Shown here: positions 26,567-35,799 of the stretch, piece after piece
How positions within the stretch are numbered: position 1 is the stretch's first letter
How the letters are laid out: each line of letters opens with the position of its first letter
Source: an uncultured Lachnospiraceae bacterium
GTDB taxonomy: Bacteria > Bacillota > Clostridia > Lachnospirales > Lachnospiraceae
Direction: 5' to 3'
DNA: 64,000 bases
Assembly: GCA_905199445.1 (NCBI GenBank)
Contig: CAJKGK010000001.1
Coordinates: 186,001 to 250,000 of the forward strand
The notes under the pieces: model-generated
Database searches by the model: none
Told to the model about the DNA's origin: nothing
Seen by the model: only the letters and a program-made list of their open reading frames with translations
Program-made: the position numbers and the translations under genes

Positions 26567-28003
26567 TTATTTTGTCCAGTGCCGGCTTAAGTCATACAGC
26601 TGAAGCATAGCGCTAAATTCCCCTGAAGTATCGACCCCGCTCGGATTGTAAGAAAGGTATGCATTTGGCATATCCTCGGCATAAACGCCAATACCGATGG
26701 TCACCGTTTTTGTCTCTCCGGCAGGGACCGAAACAGAGGCAAAAGAGTGTGTACGGTCTTCCCCCTGCGTATGTTCCGGTGAATCAACATAGCAAACCTC
26801 GCCATATCCTAAAAGATCGTGGTCATCTCCCCTGCAAATCTGATGTAATTGGCCGCCGGCATCCGCCTGCAGTGGGATTACCCCGAATTGATTCAGGTTC
26901 AGATCTTCCACATCAACGGCCTGAGCATTATTGATTTCCAGGGTCACCAGCATCAATTTCTGGTCCGTTGCATACTGATCTAAAGTAATCTTGTGATTTT
27001 CCTCTGTTTCCAGGCTGCGCACATCTTTAATCTGGCCGCCTTCATCTGTCCATTCTTTCAACGCCTGGGCATCATAAAAATGCTGAGCATCCAAACCGGA
27101 CACATTATCTAAAAATTCAATCTTTTGCACACCGATGCTTATCCCCGTCTGACCTTCTTCACCATAAAAAAAGCTGTCACTGACCTGAGAGCCATCATAT
27201 ATCGCAGCCGCCTGAGTCTGTATCTGATCATCTTTCCTCAGGTCATAAGCCATCTCCATCTGTCCGCTGGATTCATAGGTTACACTTTCGGCAATCCGAA
27301 TCAGTTCTTCCTCCGAAATATCCATAGAATCACTGCCAATCCAGATCGAAACCATATCTTCAGGATTAAGCAGATAAATATTCATTGCATAAAGGGATTG
27401 ATCTGCACCTGCCATGGGGCGCACAAGGACTGCCTGCATATTGCCTATAGTGATGTTCTCGTATTCACCGGCTGCTCTGTTGCCCATCTCTCGTTCAAAA
27501 TTCTGCTTAACCCAAAATCCCGGCTGAGTAAGATCTCCATCCACTGCATAATAACCAGGACGATCCGCCACAGCCATAAAGCCTTCCGGCACATATCCCA
27601 CCGCCAAATTAACTTTGGGCACTTCGATTCCCTGTTCCGGAAGATTTTCCAATGAATGCTCCATATCTTCTTCTGCTGCCACACTTTCTGAAAGCTCCAC
27701 CGATACATAATTTTCATCCTGTTTTGCATTCATAACAAGATTTCTGTAATAAGCATATGCTGTCACAGACACTGCGCTGACCATGACAAGCACCGCTGCC
27801 GCTGCTGTCCATTTCCTGCCCGCGGATGGAAAGCTCCAATATTTTAAGTGTTTGTCCGGCCTTCTCACCTGATCACACAGCACTTTTCTGCGGCTTTCGT
27901 AATCCCTGGAAAACTTATGATAAGGACAGGGTTTTTCAAGTAAATCCATCTCCATTTTTTCACTGGCCATTACCAGTAACTCATCCTCTGACAACTTCTT
28001 CAT
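26567..28003 (-). CDS. Anti-sigma-factor-like membrane protein
   Basis: 478 aa. About 75 cytoplasmic residues, one membrane helix (TAAAAVLVMVSAVSVTAYAYY), then a large extracellular part. Residues about 120-230 resemble the DUF4367-type domains of ECF-linked anti-sigma proteins; the C-terminal 200 residues look beta-rich. Its start overlaps the end of the sigma factor gene by 23 bases, the usual coupling of sigma and anti-sigma. It probably holds the sigma factor at the membrane until an outside signal acts. The ATG at 28003 follows GGGAG by 9 bases. Confidence 0.72.
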   Translation of the reverse strand: MKKLSEDELLVMASEKMEMDLLEKPCPYHKFSRDYESRRKVLCDQVRRPDKHLKYWSFPSAGRKWTAAAAVLVMVSAVSVTAYAYYRNLVMNAKQDENYVSVELSESVAAEEDMEHSLENLPEQGIEVPKVNLAVGYVPEGFMAVADRPGYYAVDGDLTQPGFWVKQNFEREMGNRAAGEYENITIGNMQAVLVRPMAGADQSLYAMNIYLLNPEDMVSIWIGSDSMDISEEELIRIAESVTYESSGQMEMAYDLRKDDQIQTQAAAIYDGSQVSDSFFYGEEGQTGISIGVQKIEFLDNVSGLDAQHFYDAQALKEWTDEGGQIKDVRSLETEENHKITLDQYATDQKLMLVTLEINNAQAVDVEDLNLNQFGVIPLQADAGGQLHQICRGDDHDLLGYGEVCYVDSPEHTQGEDRTHSFASVSVPAGETKTVTIGIGVYAEDMPNAYLSYNPSGVDTSGEFSAMLQLYDLSRHWTK

Positions 28004-28529
28004 AGAATTCATCTCCCATCATATTTTTCATCAATTTCCGTGCCCGTGCAATCCTCTGATAAACATTATCTTCGCTGATTCCCAGAATACACGCAATCTC
28101 GCCGATCTCCAGCCCATAGAAAAACCGCAGTCGCACAACACCGGCATATAGTTCCGGAAGCTGTTCAACCAAACGCCGGGCCAGATCTTCCTTTTCTTTA
28201 CGCTCAATATAATCATTAATTGTATCCACTTTTTTCTCAAGAAACGCCTTTTCATCCATAGAACATACAGCTGTTTCTTTTTTATTTTTCCTGTAAATAT
28301 CAATAGCCGCACTTTTCAGTGTTTTTACAATCAGGCTTTTTGTCCTGGCATCTGTAAGCCCCTTACAATCCGACAGATAGGGAATCAGCCGTTCAAAGGC
28401 ATCAGCCACAGCATCTTCGGCCTGATGGCTGTTGTTTAAAATGCCAAAGGCCATACGGTACAGCTGCTGTTCATAAAGGGAAAACAGCTGCTCCAATATT
28501 TGAGCATTATCCATTTTCTGTTTTTTCAT
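27981..28529 (-). CDS. ECF-type RNA polymerase sigma factor
   Basis: 182 aa. Region 2 (LYEQQLYRMAFGILNNSHQAEDAVADAFERL) and region 4 (LRFFYGLEIGEIACILGISEDNVYQRIARARKLM) are present, and regions 1 and 3 are missing, as in ECF sigma factors. The downstream overlapping gene is its likely anti-sigma factor. ATG at 28529 follows AAGGA by 8 bases. The signal and the regulon are unknown. Confidence 0.88.
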   Translation of the reverse strand: MKKQKMDNAQILEQLFSLYEQQLYRMAFGILNNSHQAEDAVADAFERLIPYLSDCKGLTDARTKSLIVKTLKSAAIDIYRKNKKETAVCSMDEKAFLEKKVDTINDYIERKEKEDLARRLVEQLPELYAGVVRLRFFYGLEIGEIACILGISEDNVYQRIARARKLMKNMMGDEFYEEVVRG

Positions 28530-28704
28530 ATTCCTCATCCTTCCAGGGAAAATGATCCCTCCTGATCCGTTCCGGAAACGGCGCCACAGTGATCGAGATA
28601 AGCCCTTATCACCTGTGTCTGTTTATAATAACGTGAAAGATCACTATTTCTGACAAAACAAAAAAAAATATATTTATTTTATGACCAAAAAAGCAATCTT
28701 CCTA

Positions 28705-28733
28705 TTGATTCCCGGCCCTAAATTGGATAATAT
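28705..28733 (+). promoter_or_regulatory. Sigma-A-type promoter of the MATE gene
   Basis: TTGATT (28705-28710), a 17-base spacer and TATAAT-like TAATAT (28728-28733), 40 bases before the start codon. The rest of the 28530-28772 gap shows no gene. Confidence 0.65.
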
Positions 28734-28772
28734 ATTCAGGAATTATAATTTATTCAAAGGAAGTGCTCCCAA

Positions 28773-30101
28773 ATGACAAAAGATCTGACAAAAGGTTCTC
28801 CGTTAAAACTGATTATCGGTTTTGCCATTCCCATGTTTTTAGGTATGCTTTTTCAGCAGTTTTACAGTATGGTTGATACAATGATTGTAGGTAAATTTCT
28901 TGGAGTGAATCCTCTGGCCGGCGTAGGTTCTACCGGATCCTTAAGTTTTCTGGTCATTGGTTTTTGCACCGGTGTGTGTAACGGCTTTGCCATTCCGGTT
29001 GCTCAGGCCTTTGGCGGAAAAAATGAAAATGACCTGCGCCGCTATGTGGCTAACAGTGCATGGCTGTGCATCATTTTCTCCGTGGTCCTGACCATCACGG
29101 TCACGCTTTCCTGCCAAAGCATCCTAAATCTCATGCAGACACCGCCAGAAATTTATGACTACGCCTATATTTACATACTGATCATCTTTATGGGTATTCC
29201 CTTTACTTTCCTCTATAATATACTGTCCGCCATCATCCGTTCTCTTGGCGACAGCCGGACGCCGGTAGTTTTTCTGGCACTCTCATCGGTACTAAATATT
29301 ATTCTGGATCTTGTGCTGATTGTAGTCATTCCCATGGGTGTGGCCGGCGCTGCCCTGGCTACCGTAATTGCTCAGGGTGTATCCGGTATCATCTGCCTGT
29401 TTTACATTAAGAAAAAGTTTCCCATACTTCATCTTACAAAAAAAGAATGGCGTCTGGATCAACACCATGCCGCCATTCTTTGTAAAATGGGTATCCCAAT
29501 GGGACTCCAGTATTCAATTACAGCCATCGGTACACTGGTCATTCAGGCTGCGGTGAATATGCTTGGCGCCTCCGTAGTTGCCGGTGTCACGGCTGCGCAA
29601 AAAATTAATGCCTTTGTCTCCTGCCCCATCGAATCCCTGGGAATGACCATGGCCCCCTACAGCGGTCAAAATGTAGGCGCAGGCAAGATGGACCGACTTG
29701 GACAGGGACTTTTTGCTGCATCCGCCTGCGGTTTTGTGTTTTCTGCCCTGCTTCTTGTGTTGCTTATTTTTACCGGAAAAGATTTGACCCTGCTGTTTCT
29801 GGACACCCCGGACCCCACAGTCATCAACTATTCCTATACATTTTTGCTTTACACCGGCGCCGGCTACTGCCTGCTGACCCTGGTTAATACGGTACGCTTT
29901 ACCATTCAGGGCATGGGATTTTCCGGTTTAGCCATTACAGCCGGTGTACTGGAAATGGCAGCCCGAACCATTGCAGGCCTGTGTGTTGTTCCTGTTTTGG
30001 GATTCACGGGAATTTGCCTGGCTCACCCTATGGCATGGATCGGGGCAGATCTTTTCCTGATTCCCGCCTTTTTCTACTGCCGAAAAAAACTTAAGGCTTA
30101 A
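28773..30101 (+). CDS. MATE-family efflux transporter
   Basis: 442 aa with about twelve membrane helices in two halves. The N-terminal PMFLGMLFQQFYSMVDTMIVGKFLG is the MATE signature, and the second half starts near GIPMGLQYSITAIGTLVIQ. Members export cationic drugs or metabolites in exchange for Na+ or H+. The length is normal. GGAAG lies upstream of the ATG. The 3' end overlaps the convergent flavoprotein gene by 11 bases. The substrate cannot be deduced. Confidence 0.9.
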   Translation: MTKDLTKGSPLKLIIGFAIPMFLGMLFQQFYSMVDTMIVGKFLGVNPLAGVGSTGSLSFLVIGFCTGVCNGFAIPVAQAFGGKNENDLRRYVANSAWLCIIFSVVLTITVTLSCQSILNLMQTPPEIYDYAYIYILIIFMGIPFTFLYNILSAIIRSLGDSRTPVVFLALSSVLNIILDLVLIVVIPMGVAGAALATVIAQGVSGIICLFYIKKKFPILHLTKKEWRLDQHHAAILCKMGIPMGLQYSITAIGTLVIQAAVNMLGASVVAGVTAAQKINAFVSCPIESLGMTMAPYSGQNVGAGKMDRLGQGLFAASACGFVFSALLLVLLIFTGKDLTLLFLDTPDPTVINYSYTFLLYTGAGYCLLTLVNTVRFTIQGMGFSGLAITAGVLEMAARTIAGLCVVPVLGFTGICLAHPMAWIGADLFLIPAFFYCRKKLKA

Positions 30102-31410
30102 ACATATTTTCTGCGCCCACAGCCCTGACCCGATCTTTAATCGTCTCAGGGTCTGTAAGGTAACAGCCCCGAGCCTTCATCCGTTCAAATAACACCGATC
30201 CTGAAAATGTATATTTTTTGCTGAGTCCCTCCCGGGAATTTACAGCCATTCTGCTTACATAAATCCCATCTCCACAGGCCAGAGCTCTGGGAATTATGTC
30301 CGGCTTCAAACCGGAAACAAGACGGCAGGCATTATGACCGGCCAGAGTTCCGGTAACAATAGCTTCCGTATGCCCTACCAACAGTCCTGCCTTCTCCCCG
30401 GCACAAAAAACATTCTCCAGGCCGTCAACCTTCATTGTGTCATCTCTCGGGGCCATGGCCGTAAATCGGACAGAGTTGCCCCGGCCCCCGCCATAAGGAT
30501 CTTCAAATCTGGCATTTTCAAATCCTGGGATTTGTCGAAGCTTTTGCAGAGGGAACCAGGGGGTCATCAGTTTGGCATGACCGGTATCTAAAAGTACAAG
30601 ATTATGGGCATATTCCGGCAGCGCATACTGCTGACATGCCTTTTGCTCCAGATGATTTTCCTGAAGTCCTTCCGGAACAGGAACAACCGCAGCCCCCAGT
30701 GTTTCCAGCTGCCTTACCAGCGTCTCATCCAAAGACGCCTTTAAAAGCTTACACGATCCACTCATGGCTCCGCGCCATTCCTCATGCACCGCCTGTTCAA
30801 TCTGTGTCCACGTCTTCTGATCCGCCTGTAGACCATTCCCCCTGAGACCGGCATACTCTTTCACATGGCACAGTTCACACAAACTCTGTCTGCCGCCAAA
30901 TACCGGACAGCGAAGCACACACATAGCGCATCCGCTGCCATATTTTGAACATATATTTGCCGGTCCGCCAGTACCTGTGGCATCGACAAATGCATCTGCC
31001 TCATAACGATTGCCATGGGCATCTTCCACGGACAACAGGCGCCCTTTTACGAGCTTTACCCCACAAATCCTTGTCTCATACAAAATTTTCACACCTGCAT
31101 CCAAAAGACACCGATGCAGCACACCGGAGATTTTTCCCACATCAAAAAGGCTGGCATGCCTATGCCCGGGAAAATCCACATTTTTATGTCTGCAATTTTC
31201 ATCGATCAGCTCAAACAATCTGCCTCCGCCCATGGCAATCATTTCTTCCGCTGCCGTATATCGTCCGTTATTTCTCATAATGCCGCCAACCAGGCCTGTA
31301 CCGCCAAGCATATCGGTACGTTCAGACAAAATAACCTGTGCGCCCGCCATGGCAGCCTGTAGGGCTGCAGCACATCCACCAAAGCCGCCGCCAACAACAA
31401 AAATTTTCAT
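30091..31410 (-). CDS. FAD-dependent oxidoreductase with cysteine-rich insert
   Basis: 439 aa. FAD dinucleotide motif VVGGGFGGCAAALQAAMAG at the very start, then GGTGLVGGIMRNNG, which is typical of the FAD_oxidored (HdrA-like) family. Around residues 155-190 a cluster of cysteines (CSKYGSGCAMCVLRC and CELC) could hold an iron-sulfur centre. A C-terminal VFCAGEKAGLLVGHTEAIVTG completes the FAD site. The reaction is unknown. It is divergent from lrgAB and convergent with the MATE gene. Confidence 0.75.
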   Translation of the reverse strand: MKIFVVGGGFGGCAAALQAAMAGAQVILSERTDMLGGTGLVGGIMRNNGRYTAAEEMIAMGGGRLFELIDENCRHKNVDFPGHRHASLFDVGKISGVLHRCLLDAGVKILYETRICGVKLVKGRLLSVEDAHGNRYEADAFVDATGTGGPANICSKYGSGCAMCVLRCPVFGGRQSLCELCHVKEYAGLRGNGLQADQKTWTQIEQAVHEEWRGAMSGSCKLLKASLDETLVRQLETLGAAVVPVPEGLQENHLEQKACQQYALPEYAHNLVLLDTGHAKLMTPWFPLQKLRQIPGFENARFEDPYGGGRGNSVRFTAMAPRDDTMKVDGLENVFCAGEKAGLLVGHTEAIVTGTLAGHNACRLVSGLKPDIIPRALACGDGIYVSRMAVNSREGLSKKYTFSGSVLFERMKARGCYLTDPETIKDRVRAVGAENMFKP

Positions 31411-31440
31411 AAAAACTCCTTATATCCAGTAAAATATATG

Positions 31441-31470
31441 TTTACATTTTATTTAATATCGTAATATAAT
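31441..31470 (+). promoter_or_regulatory. Sigma-A-type promoter of lrgAB
   Basis: TTTACA (31441-31446), an 18-base spacer and TATAAT (31465-31470), 58 bases before the first gene. Confidence 0.65.
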
Positions 31471-31528
31471 ATAACCCATGCGATGTCAAAGACACCGTAA
31501 AATCAAATATCTTACAGGAGTGATTGAC

Positions 31529-32005
31529 TTGAAATATCTGTTTCAATTTACGGTCATCGGCGTGATCACGGCAATCGGTGAGGTGCTGAATCTGCTGCTT
31601 CCTCTGCCCATACCTGCCAGTATATACGGACTTATCCTTCTCTTTGCTGCCCTATGTACAAAAATTATACGACTGGACCAGGTCGAAGATGCCGCTGATT
31701 TTTTTCTGACCATTATGCCCATTTTATTTGTACCGCCTACCGTGGGCCTTATGACAAGATGGGATGTGCTAAAAAATAATATATTCGGTCTGCTGATCAC
31801 CTGCATTATCTCCACGGTGCTTGTCATGGGATTTACAGGTATCATTGCCCAGTTCTTAATCCGGCGTCAAGGTCAAAAAAGCCAGGACGGTTCTGACGAT
31901 TTTAAACCGGAAGATATTGCCGCCATGGAAGAAGCTGCACTGCCCATTCTGAATTCTGAGGGTGTTGACCGCAGCAAGGATACAAGGAGAGACAAAAATG
32001 AATAA
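31529..32005 (+). CDS. lrgA: LrgA/CidA-family holin-like membrane protein
   Basis: 158 aa with four membrane helices. LPLPIPASIYGLILLF and the PTVGLMTRWDVLKNN stretch are family marks. LrgA/CidA proteins act with LrgB in murein hydrolase control and, in several Firmicutes, in pyruvate uptake. TTG at 31529 has ACAGGAG 8 bases upstream; longer frames are not supported. Its stop overlaps the lrgB start by 8 bases. Confidence 0.88.
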   Translation: MKYLFQFTVIGVITAIGEVLNLLLPLPIPASIYGLILLFAALCTKIIRLDQVEDAADFFLTIMPILFVPPTVGLMTRWDVLKNNIFGLLITCIISTVLVMGFTGIIAQFLIRRQGQKSQDGSDDFKPEDIAAMEEAALPILNSEGVDRSKDTRRDKNE

Positions 32006-32690
32006 TTTACTGCAAAACGCATCGTATTTCGGTCTGGCCCTGACTCTGCTTATGTACTGGGTTGGCTGTAAAATCAATAAAAAGACAAAAATTTCCCTTT
32101 TAAATCCCATTCTCGTAGCCAGTGCGATGATTATTGTGATCCTTGTTTTCTGCCGTATTGACTATGAAACCTATGAAAGTGGGGCAAACCTGATCAGTGT
32201 GCTTCTGACCCCTGCAACGGTATGCTATGCCGTTCCTCTGTATCGTCAGATTGAAGTGTTAAAGAAAAATATCCTGGCTATTGTTATCAGCATTTTATGC
32301 GGAAGTTTTTCCTCAATCCTCCTTGTATTTGGCTTTTCCCATCTGTTTGGATTCAACTCGGAATTTTATCATTCACTGCTTCCCAAATCCGTGACTACGG
32401 CTATCGGCCTGGGACTTTCCCAACAGTTTGGCGGAATCGCAGCCATCACCGTTACAGCCATTATGATTACCGGTTTATTCGGCGGTGCGGCCGCTGTTGG
32501 CATCTGTCGGCTTTTCCATATTACCGATTCCGTAGCTAAAGGCCTTGCAATCGGCACTTCCGCCCATGCCGTAGGCACATCCAAAGCCATTGAGCTGGGA
32601 GAAGTTGAAGGCGCCATGAGCGGTCTGGCCATTGTCATTGCCGGTCTGATGACAGTTGTGTGGTCGTCTCTAGCCGCAGGATGGATGTAA
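31998..32690 (+). CDS. lrgB: LrgB/CidB-family membrane protein
   Basis: 230 aa with about six membrane helices. LLPKSVTTAIGLGLSQQFGG and GTSAHAVGTSKAIELGEVEGAMSGLA are the conserved LrgB blocks. It works with the LrgA-type protein encoded just upstream. ATG at 31998 follows AAGGAGAG. An 8-base overlap with lrgA shows co-translation. Confidence 0.93.
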   Translation: MNNLLQNASYFGLALTLLMYWVGCKINKKTKISLLNPILVASAMIIVILVFCRIDYETYESGANLISVLLTPATVCYAVPLYRQIEVLKKNILAIVISILCGSFSSILLVFGFSHLFGFNSEFYHSLLPKSVTTAIGLGLSQQFGGIAAITVTAIMITGLFGGAAAVGICRLFHITDSVAKGLAIGTSAHAVGTSKAIELGEVEGAMSGLAIVIAGLMTVVWSSLAAGWM

Positions 32691-32697
32691 CACATTC

Positions 32698-33729
32698 CTA
32701 AGCCGTAAAAAATTTAAGCATTTCGTCCAGCCAGCCGCAGGCATCGGTCTGCTCGCCCAGTCCGATCCCATGACCGCCCTGAGGGTAGATTTCCAATTTA
32801 AAGTCTGCCCGTTTATTTTTCAGGCTCTCTGCCATGCGCTGTGCGTTGGACACAGGCACAACCGGATCATCGGCACAGGCCCAGATAAAAGTTTTCGGAT
32901 AATCTCTGGACGTCAGCATTTCTGCTGACAGCGTCTTTTTTTGCTGTTCATCTGCATCTGCCCCCAGATGATGCACCATACTGCCTTCATGATATTCTTC
33001 CACAAAACTGATCACCGGATATGCAAGGCAAATTTTATCCGGTCTGGCCGAAATTTGTGCATATCGTTTAGTCTCATCCTCTATATGATCATAAAGTGCG
33101 CCTACACAGGCACACAGATGTCCACCGGCTGAAAATCCCATAATTGTTACATTTTCCGGATCAATCCCCAGTTTTTCATGATTGGCACGTACAAACCGAA
33201 TGGCCCGCACCAGATCTTTTTCTCCCTGAGGATAAAGTTCAGGGTAAACTCTGTAATTTAAGATAAATGCTGAATATCCTTTTTCATTAAGTGCTCTGGC
33301 CACAGGAATCCCCTCATTATGACTGGCCACCCGGGTATAACCGCCACCTGGACAGATAATCACACATGGGGCTTTTTTATCCCCCATTTTCTGAGAATCC
33401 CTGTTAATTAAAAATGGAATTAAAACTACATTTTGGGCGGATTCAGCCTGACCTGGCGGCAAATCCTTCCATATAGGTATGGACGTCATCTCTCCCTTCT
33501 CTCTGCGCTCAATTAAAAAATTGGCACACCGAAGCAGCCCCTGCGCAGGAAATGGACTTCCCCATGGCGTTTTGACAAGTTTAATCATATGCTTTAGCTT
33601 CATTTTTCTAAACATTGGCCGAATGGATCCATAATAATCCGGCGAAAAAAGATAATGGAGTTTTTTATTAACCCGTTCATTATTCAGTATTTCATTTAAA
33701 GTTGAATTCATCGAAAATAATTCACTCAT
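32698..33729 (-). CDS. Alpha/beta hydrolase, acetyl-esterase/xylanase-type
   Basis: 343 aa. The oxyanion motif is CPGGGYTRVASH, the nucleophile serine is in GFSAGGH, the acid Asp in ACADDPVVP and the His in PQGGHGIGL. This fits the BD-FAE/acetylxylan esterase-like alpha/beta hydrolases. There is no signal peptide, so it is cytoplasmic, probably removing acetyl groups from imported sugars. ATG at 33729 follows AGGAG by 9 bases. It sits next to the terminator of the sugar catabolic cluster, which may be related in function. Confidence 0.82.
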   Translation of the reverse strand: MSELFSMNSTLNEILNNERVNKKLHYLFSPDYYGSIRPMFRKMKLKHMIKLVKTPWGSPFPAQGLLRCANFLIERREKGEMTSIPIWKDLPPGQAESAQNVVLIPFLINRDSQKMGDKKAPCVIICPGGGYTRVASHNEGIPVARALNEKGYSAFILNYRVYPELYPQGEKDLVRAIRFVRANHEKLGIDPENVTIMGFSAGGHLCACVGALYDHIEDETKRYAQISARPDKICLAYPVISFVEEYHEGSMVHHLGADADEQQKKTLSAEMLTSRDYPKTFIWACADDPVVPVSNAQRMAESLKNKRADFKLEIYPQGGHGIGLGEQTDACGWLDEMLKFFTA

Positions 33730-33817
33730 TTGTTTTTGCTCCTGTATTGATCGGCGGGTATTTTTGGAAATATGACCGCCTGCACTGCCGTATTTTACAA
33801 TGCACATTATAATATAA

Positions 33818-33854
33818 AAAGTCTTGGGGCGTCAATCATCGGCCCCAAGACTTT
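33818..33854 (-). terminator. Intrinsic terminator of the catabolic cluster
   Basis: AAAGTCTTGGGGC and GCCCCAAGACTTT form a perfect 13-bp stem with an 11-base loop; the minus strand continues TTTATATT. It lies 43 bases past the deoC stop. Confidence 0.87.
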
Positions 33855-33896
33855 CCGTTAATGGCAAATTTATCTACTTCAAAACATTTTAAATTT

Positions 33897-34583
33897 TTAC
33901 AGACGCTGAATCAATTCTTCAACAATTTTAACACTGGCCGTAGAGCCGATACGTCCGGCTCCTGCATTGATCATTTCCAACGCCGTATCCAATGTACGAA
34001 TCCCTCCGGCGGCCTTTACTTCTATACAATCTCCTACCAAACGTTTCATTAATGCCACATCTTCCACAGTGGCACCGCCGGTTCCAAATCCGGTCGAAGT
34101 TTTTACAAAATCCGGACGGACTTCCCTGGCAATCGCACAGAGTGACTCTTTATCACTGAGCGTAAGATAACAGTTTTCAAAAATGACTTTCGAAATAACA
34201 CCATGACTTTGGCAGTATCCCACGATTTCATCCATTTCTTTTTCAACCATATCAAATTTCTTCTCTTTGAGCATCGTTAAATTCACAACATAGTCAATTT
34301 CATCTGCACCGTGATCGATTGCGGTTATTGTTTCAAAACGTTTAACTTCAATGGGTGTCTGTCCCAGAGGAAAGCCAACAGCAGCACCTACATGAATCGG
34401 TGTGCCAGCCAAAAGTTTCTTACACAGTGAAACCGGCGCAGGGTTAATGGCAACCATTTTAAAACCATATTTTTTACTTTCCTCACACAAAACCTCAAAA
34501 TCTTTTTCTACAGCATAGGCCCGCAGCTGCGTATGATCAAAATATGCAGCCAGTTTGGCCGGTGTTAAATCTTTATAATTCAT
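33897..34583 (-). CDS. deoC: Deoxyribose-phosphate aldolase
   Basis: 228 aa, class I aldolase of the DeoC family. The Schiff-base lysine is in DFVKTSTGFGTGGAT, the proton-relay lysine in EVKAAGGIRT, and the N-terminal DHTQL is conserved. The usual reaction splits 2-deoxyribose 5-phosphate into glyceraldehyde 3-phosphate and acetaldehyde. Acetaldehyde could go to the Fe-alcohol dehydrogenase encoded just upstream. It is the last gene of the long sugar cluster, so the real substrate may be a related deoxy-sugar phosphate. Confidence 0.9.
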   Translation of the reverse strand: MNYKDLTPAKLAAYFDHTQLRAYAVEKDFEVLCEESKKYGFKMVAINPAPVSLCKKLLAGTPIHVGAAVGFPLGQTPIEVKRFETITAIDHGADEIDYVVNLTMLKEKKFDMVEKEMDEIVGYCQSHGVISKVIFENCYLTLSDKESLCAIAREVRPDFVKTSTGFGTGGATVEDVALMKRLVGDCIEVKAAGGIRTLDTALEMINAGAGRIGSTASVKIVEELIQRL

Positions 34584-34620
34584 ATATTCTCTCCTTGTCT
34601 GATTTTATGTCATTATGTTA

Positions 34621-35784
34621 CTACAAAGCAAGTTCATATATTGCTTTTACATCATCTTTCTTCAATACCTTAAAGCTGCCCAACTGTCCATTTCTGCAGG
34701 CTTTACTGGCCATAAGTTCAATCTGATCCGCTCCAATACCTAAATCCGTAAGATGAATAGCCATACCAAGACTTTCAAAGAATTTCTCTGTCGCCTGAAT
34801 TCCTGCCAGGCATGCTTCATCCTCACTCATTGCCGAAACATCAATTTTCCATACTTTTTCTGCGTACTGTACAAAACGTCCAGGATGTTCTTTATAAACA
34901 TAACGCATCCAGGCAGGAAAAATTACGGCCAAACCTGCGCCATGAGCAATATCATAAAAGGCACTTAATTCATGCTCTATATTATGGCTTGCCCAGTCAT
35001 CCCTGCGTCCCTTTCCCAAAAGTCCGCTGTGTGCAATATTTCCGGTCCACATCACCTCTGCCCAGGCATCATAGTCCTTCTGATTTTTTAATACCCTTGG
35101 AAGATTATAAATAACAGACTGCATAGCCGCTTCACACAGCCGGTCTGAAACATCTGTTTCTGTATTAGGAACAAAGTACCGTTCCATAACGTGTGATAAA
35201 ATATCTACACCGCCCGCTTTAATCTGATTTTGCGGCAGCGTATAACATAGCTGGGGATTTAATATGGCAAATTCCGGAAACATAAGATCACAGCAGCAGG
35301 AAAGCTTTTCATGGGTTTCTTCTTTTGTAATAACAGAACCGTCACTGCTTTCACTTCCCGCCGCTGGAATTGTCAGCACAACGCCAACCGGAAGTTTTTC
35401 CTCAGGCTGTTTTGAAGTGCTGTAAAAGTCCCAGACATCTCCATCGTAACATACACCAATGGCAATGGCTTTTGCAGAATCGATCACACTGCCTCCGCCT
35501 ACCGCCAGAATCATCTCACACTGGTGTTCACGGCATAGTCTTATGCCTTCGTATACAAGTGAAAGTCTTGGGTTCGGCAAAACACCGCCAAGCTCCACAT
35601 ACGAAACACCTGCTGCATTAAGAGAATTGACCACTGCATCATAAGTGCCTGCGGTCTTAATACTGCCACCGCCATAAAGAAGCAGTACCTTTTTGGCGTA
35701 TCCGGCAGTCATCTTACCCACTGTATAGTGGGTATCTTTGCCAAAAATAATCCTGGTGGGATTATACCATGAAAAATTTTCCAT
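34621..35784 (-). CDS. Iron-containing alcohol dehydrogenase (BdhA/YqhD-like)
   Basis: 387 aa. The N-terminal NAD(P) domain has LLYGGGSIK and ILAVGGGSVIDSAKAIA; the metal site is in GGVDILSHVMERYF and NIEHELSAFYDIAHGAGLAVIFPAW. This is the NADPH-dependent butanol dehydrogenase-like branch. It may reduce the aldehyde made by the neighbouring aldolase. GGAAGG lies upstream of the ATG. It lies 37 bases before deoC. Confidence 0.88.
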   Translation of the reverse strand: MENFSWYNPTRIIFGKDTHYTVGKMTAGYAKKVLLLYGGGSIKTAGTYDAVVNSLNAAGVSYVELGGVLPNPRLSLVYEGIRLCREHQCEMILAVGGGSVIDSAKAIAIGVCYDGDVWDFYSTSKQPEEKLPVGVVLTIPAAGSESSDGSVITKEETHEKLSCCCDLMFPEFAILNPQLCYTLPQNQIKAGGVDILSHVMERYFVPNTETDVSDRLCEAAMQSVIYNLPRVLKNQKDYDAWAEVMWTGNIAHSGLLGKGRRDDWASHNIEHELSAFYDIAHGAGLAVIFPAWMRYVYKEHPGRFVQYAEKVWKIDVSAMSEDEACLAGIQATEKFFESLGMAIHLTDLGIGADQIELMASKACRNGQLGSFKVLKKDDVKAIYELAL

Positions 35785-35799
35785 AAATATTCCTTCCTT

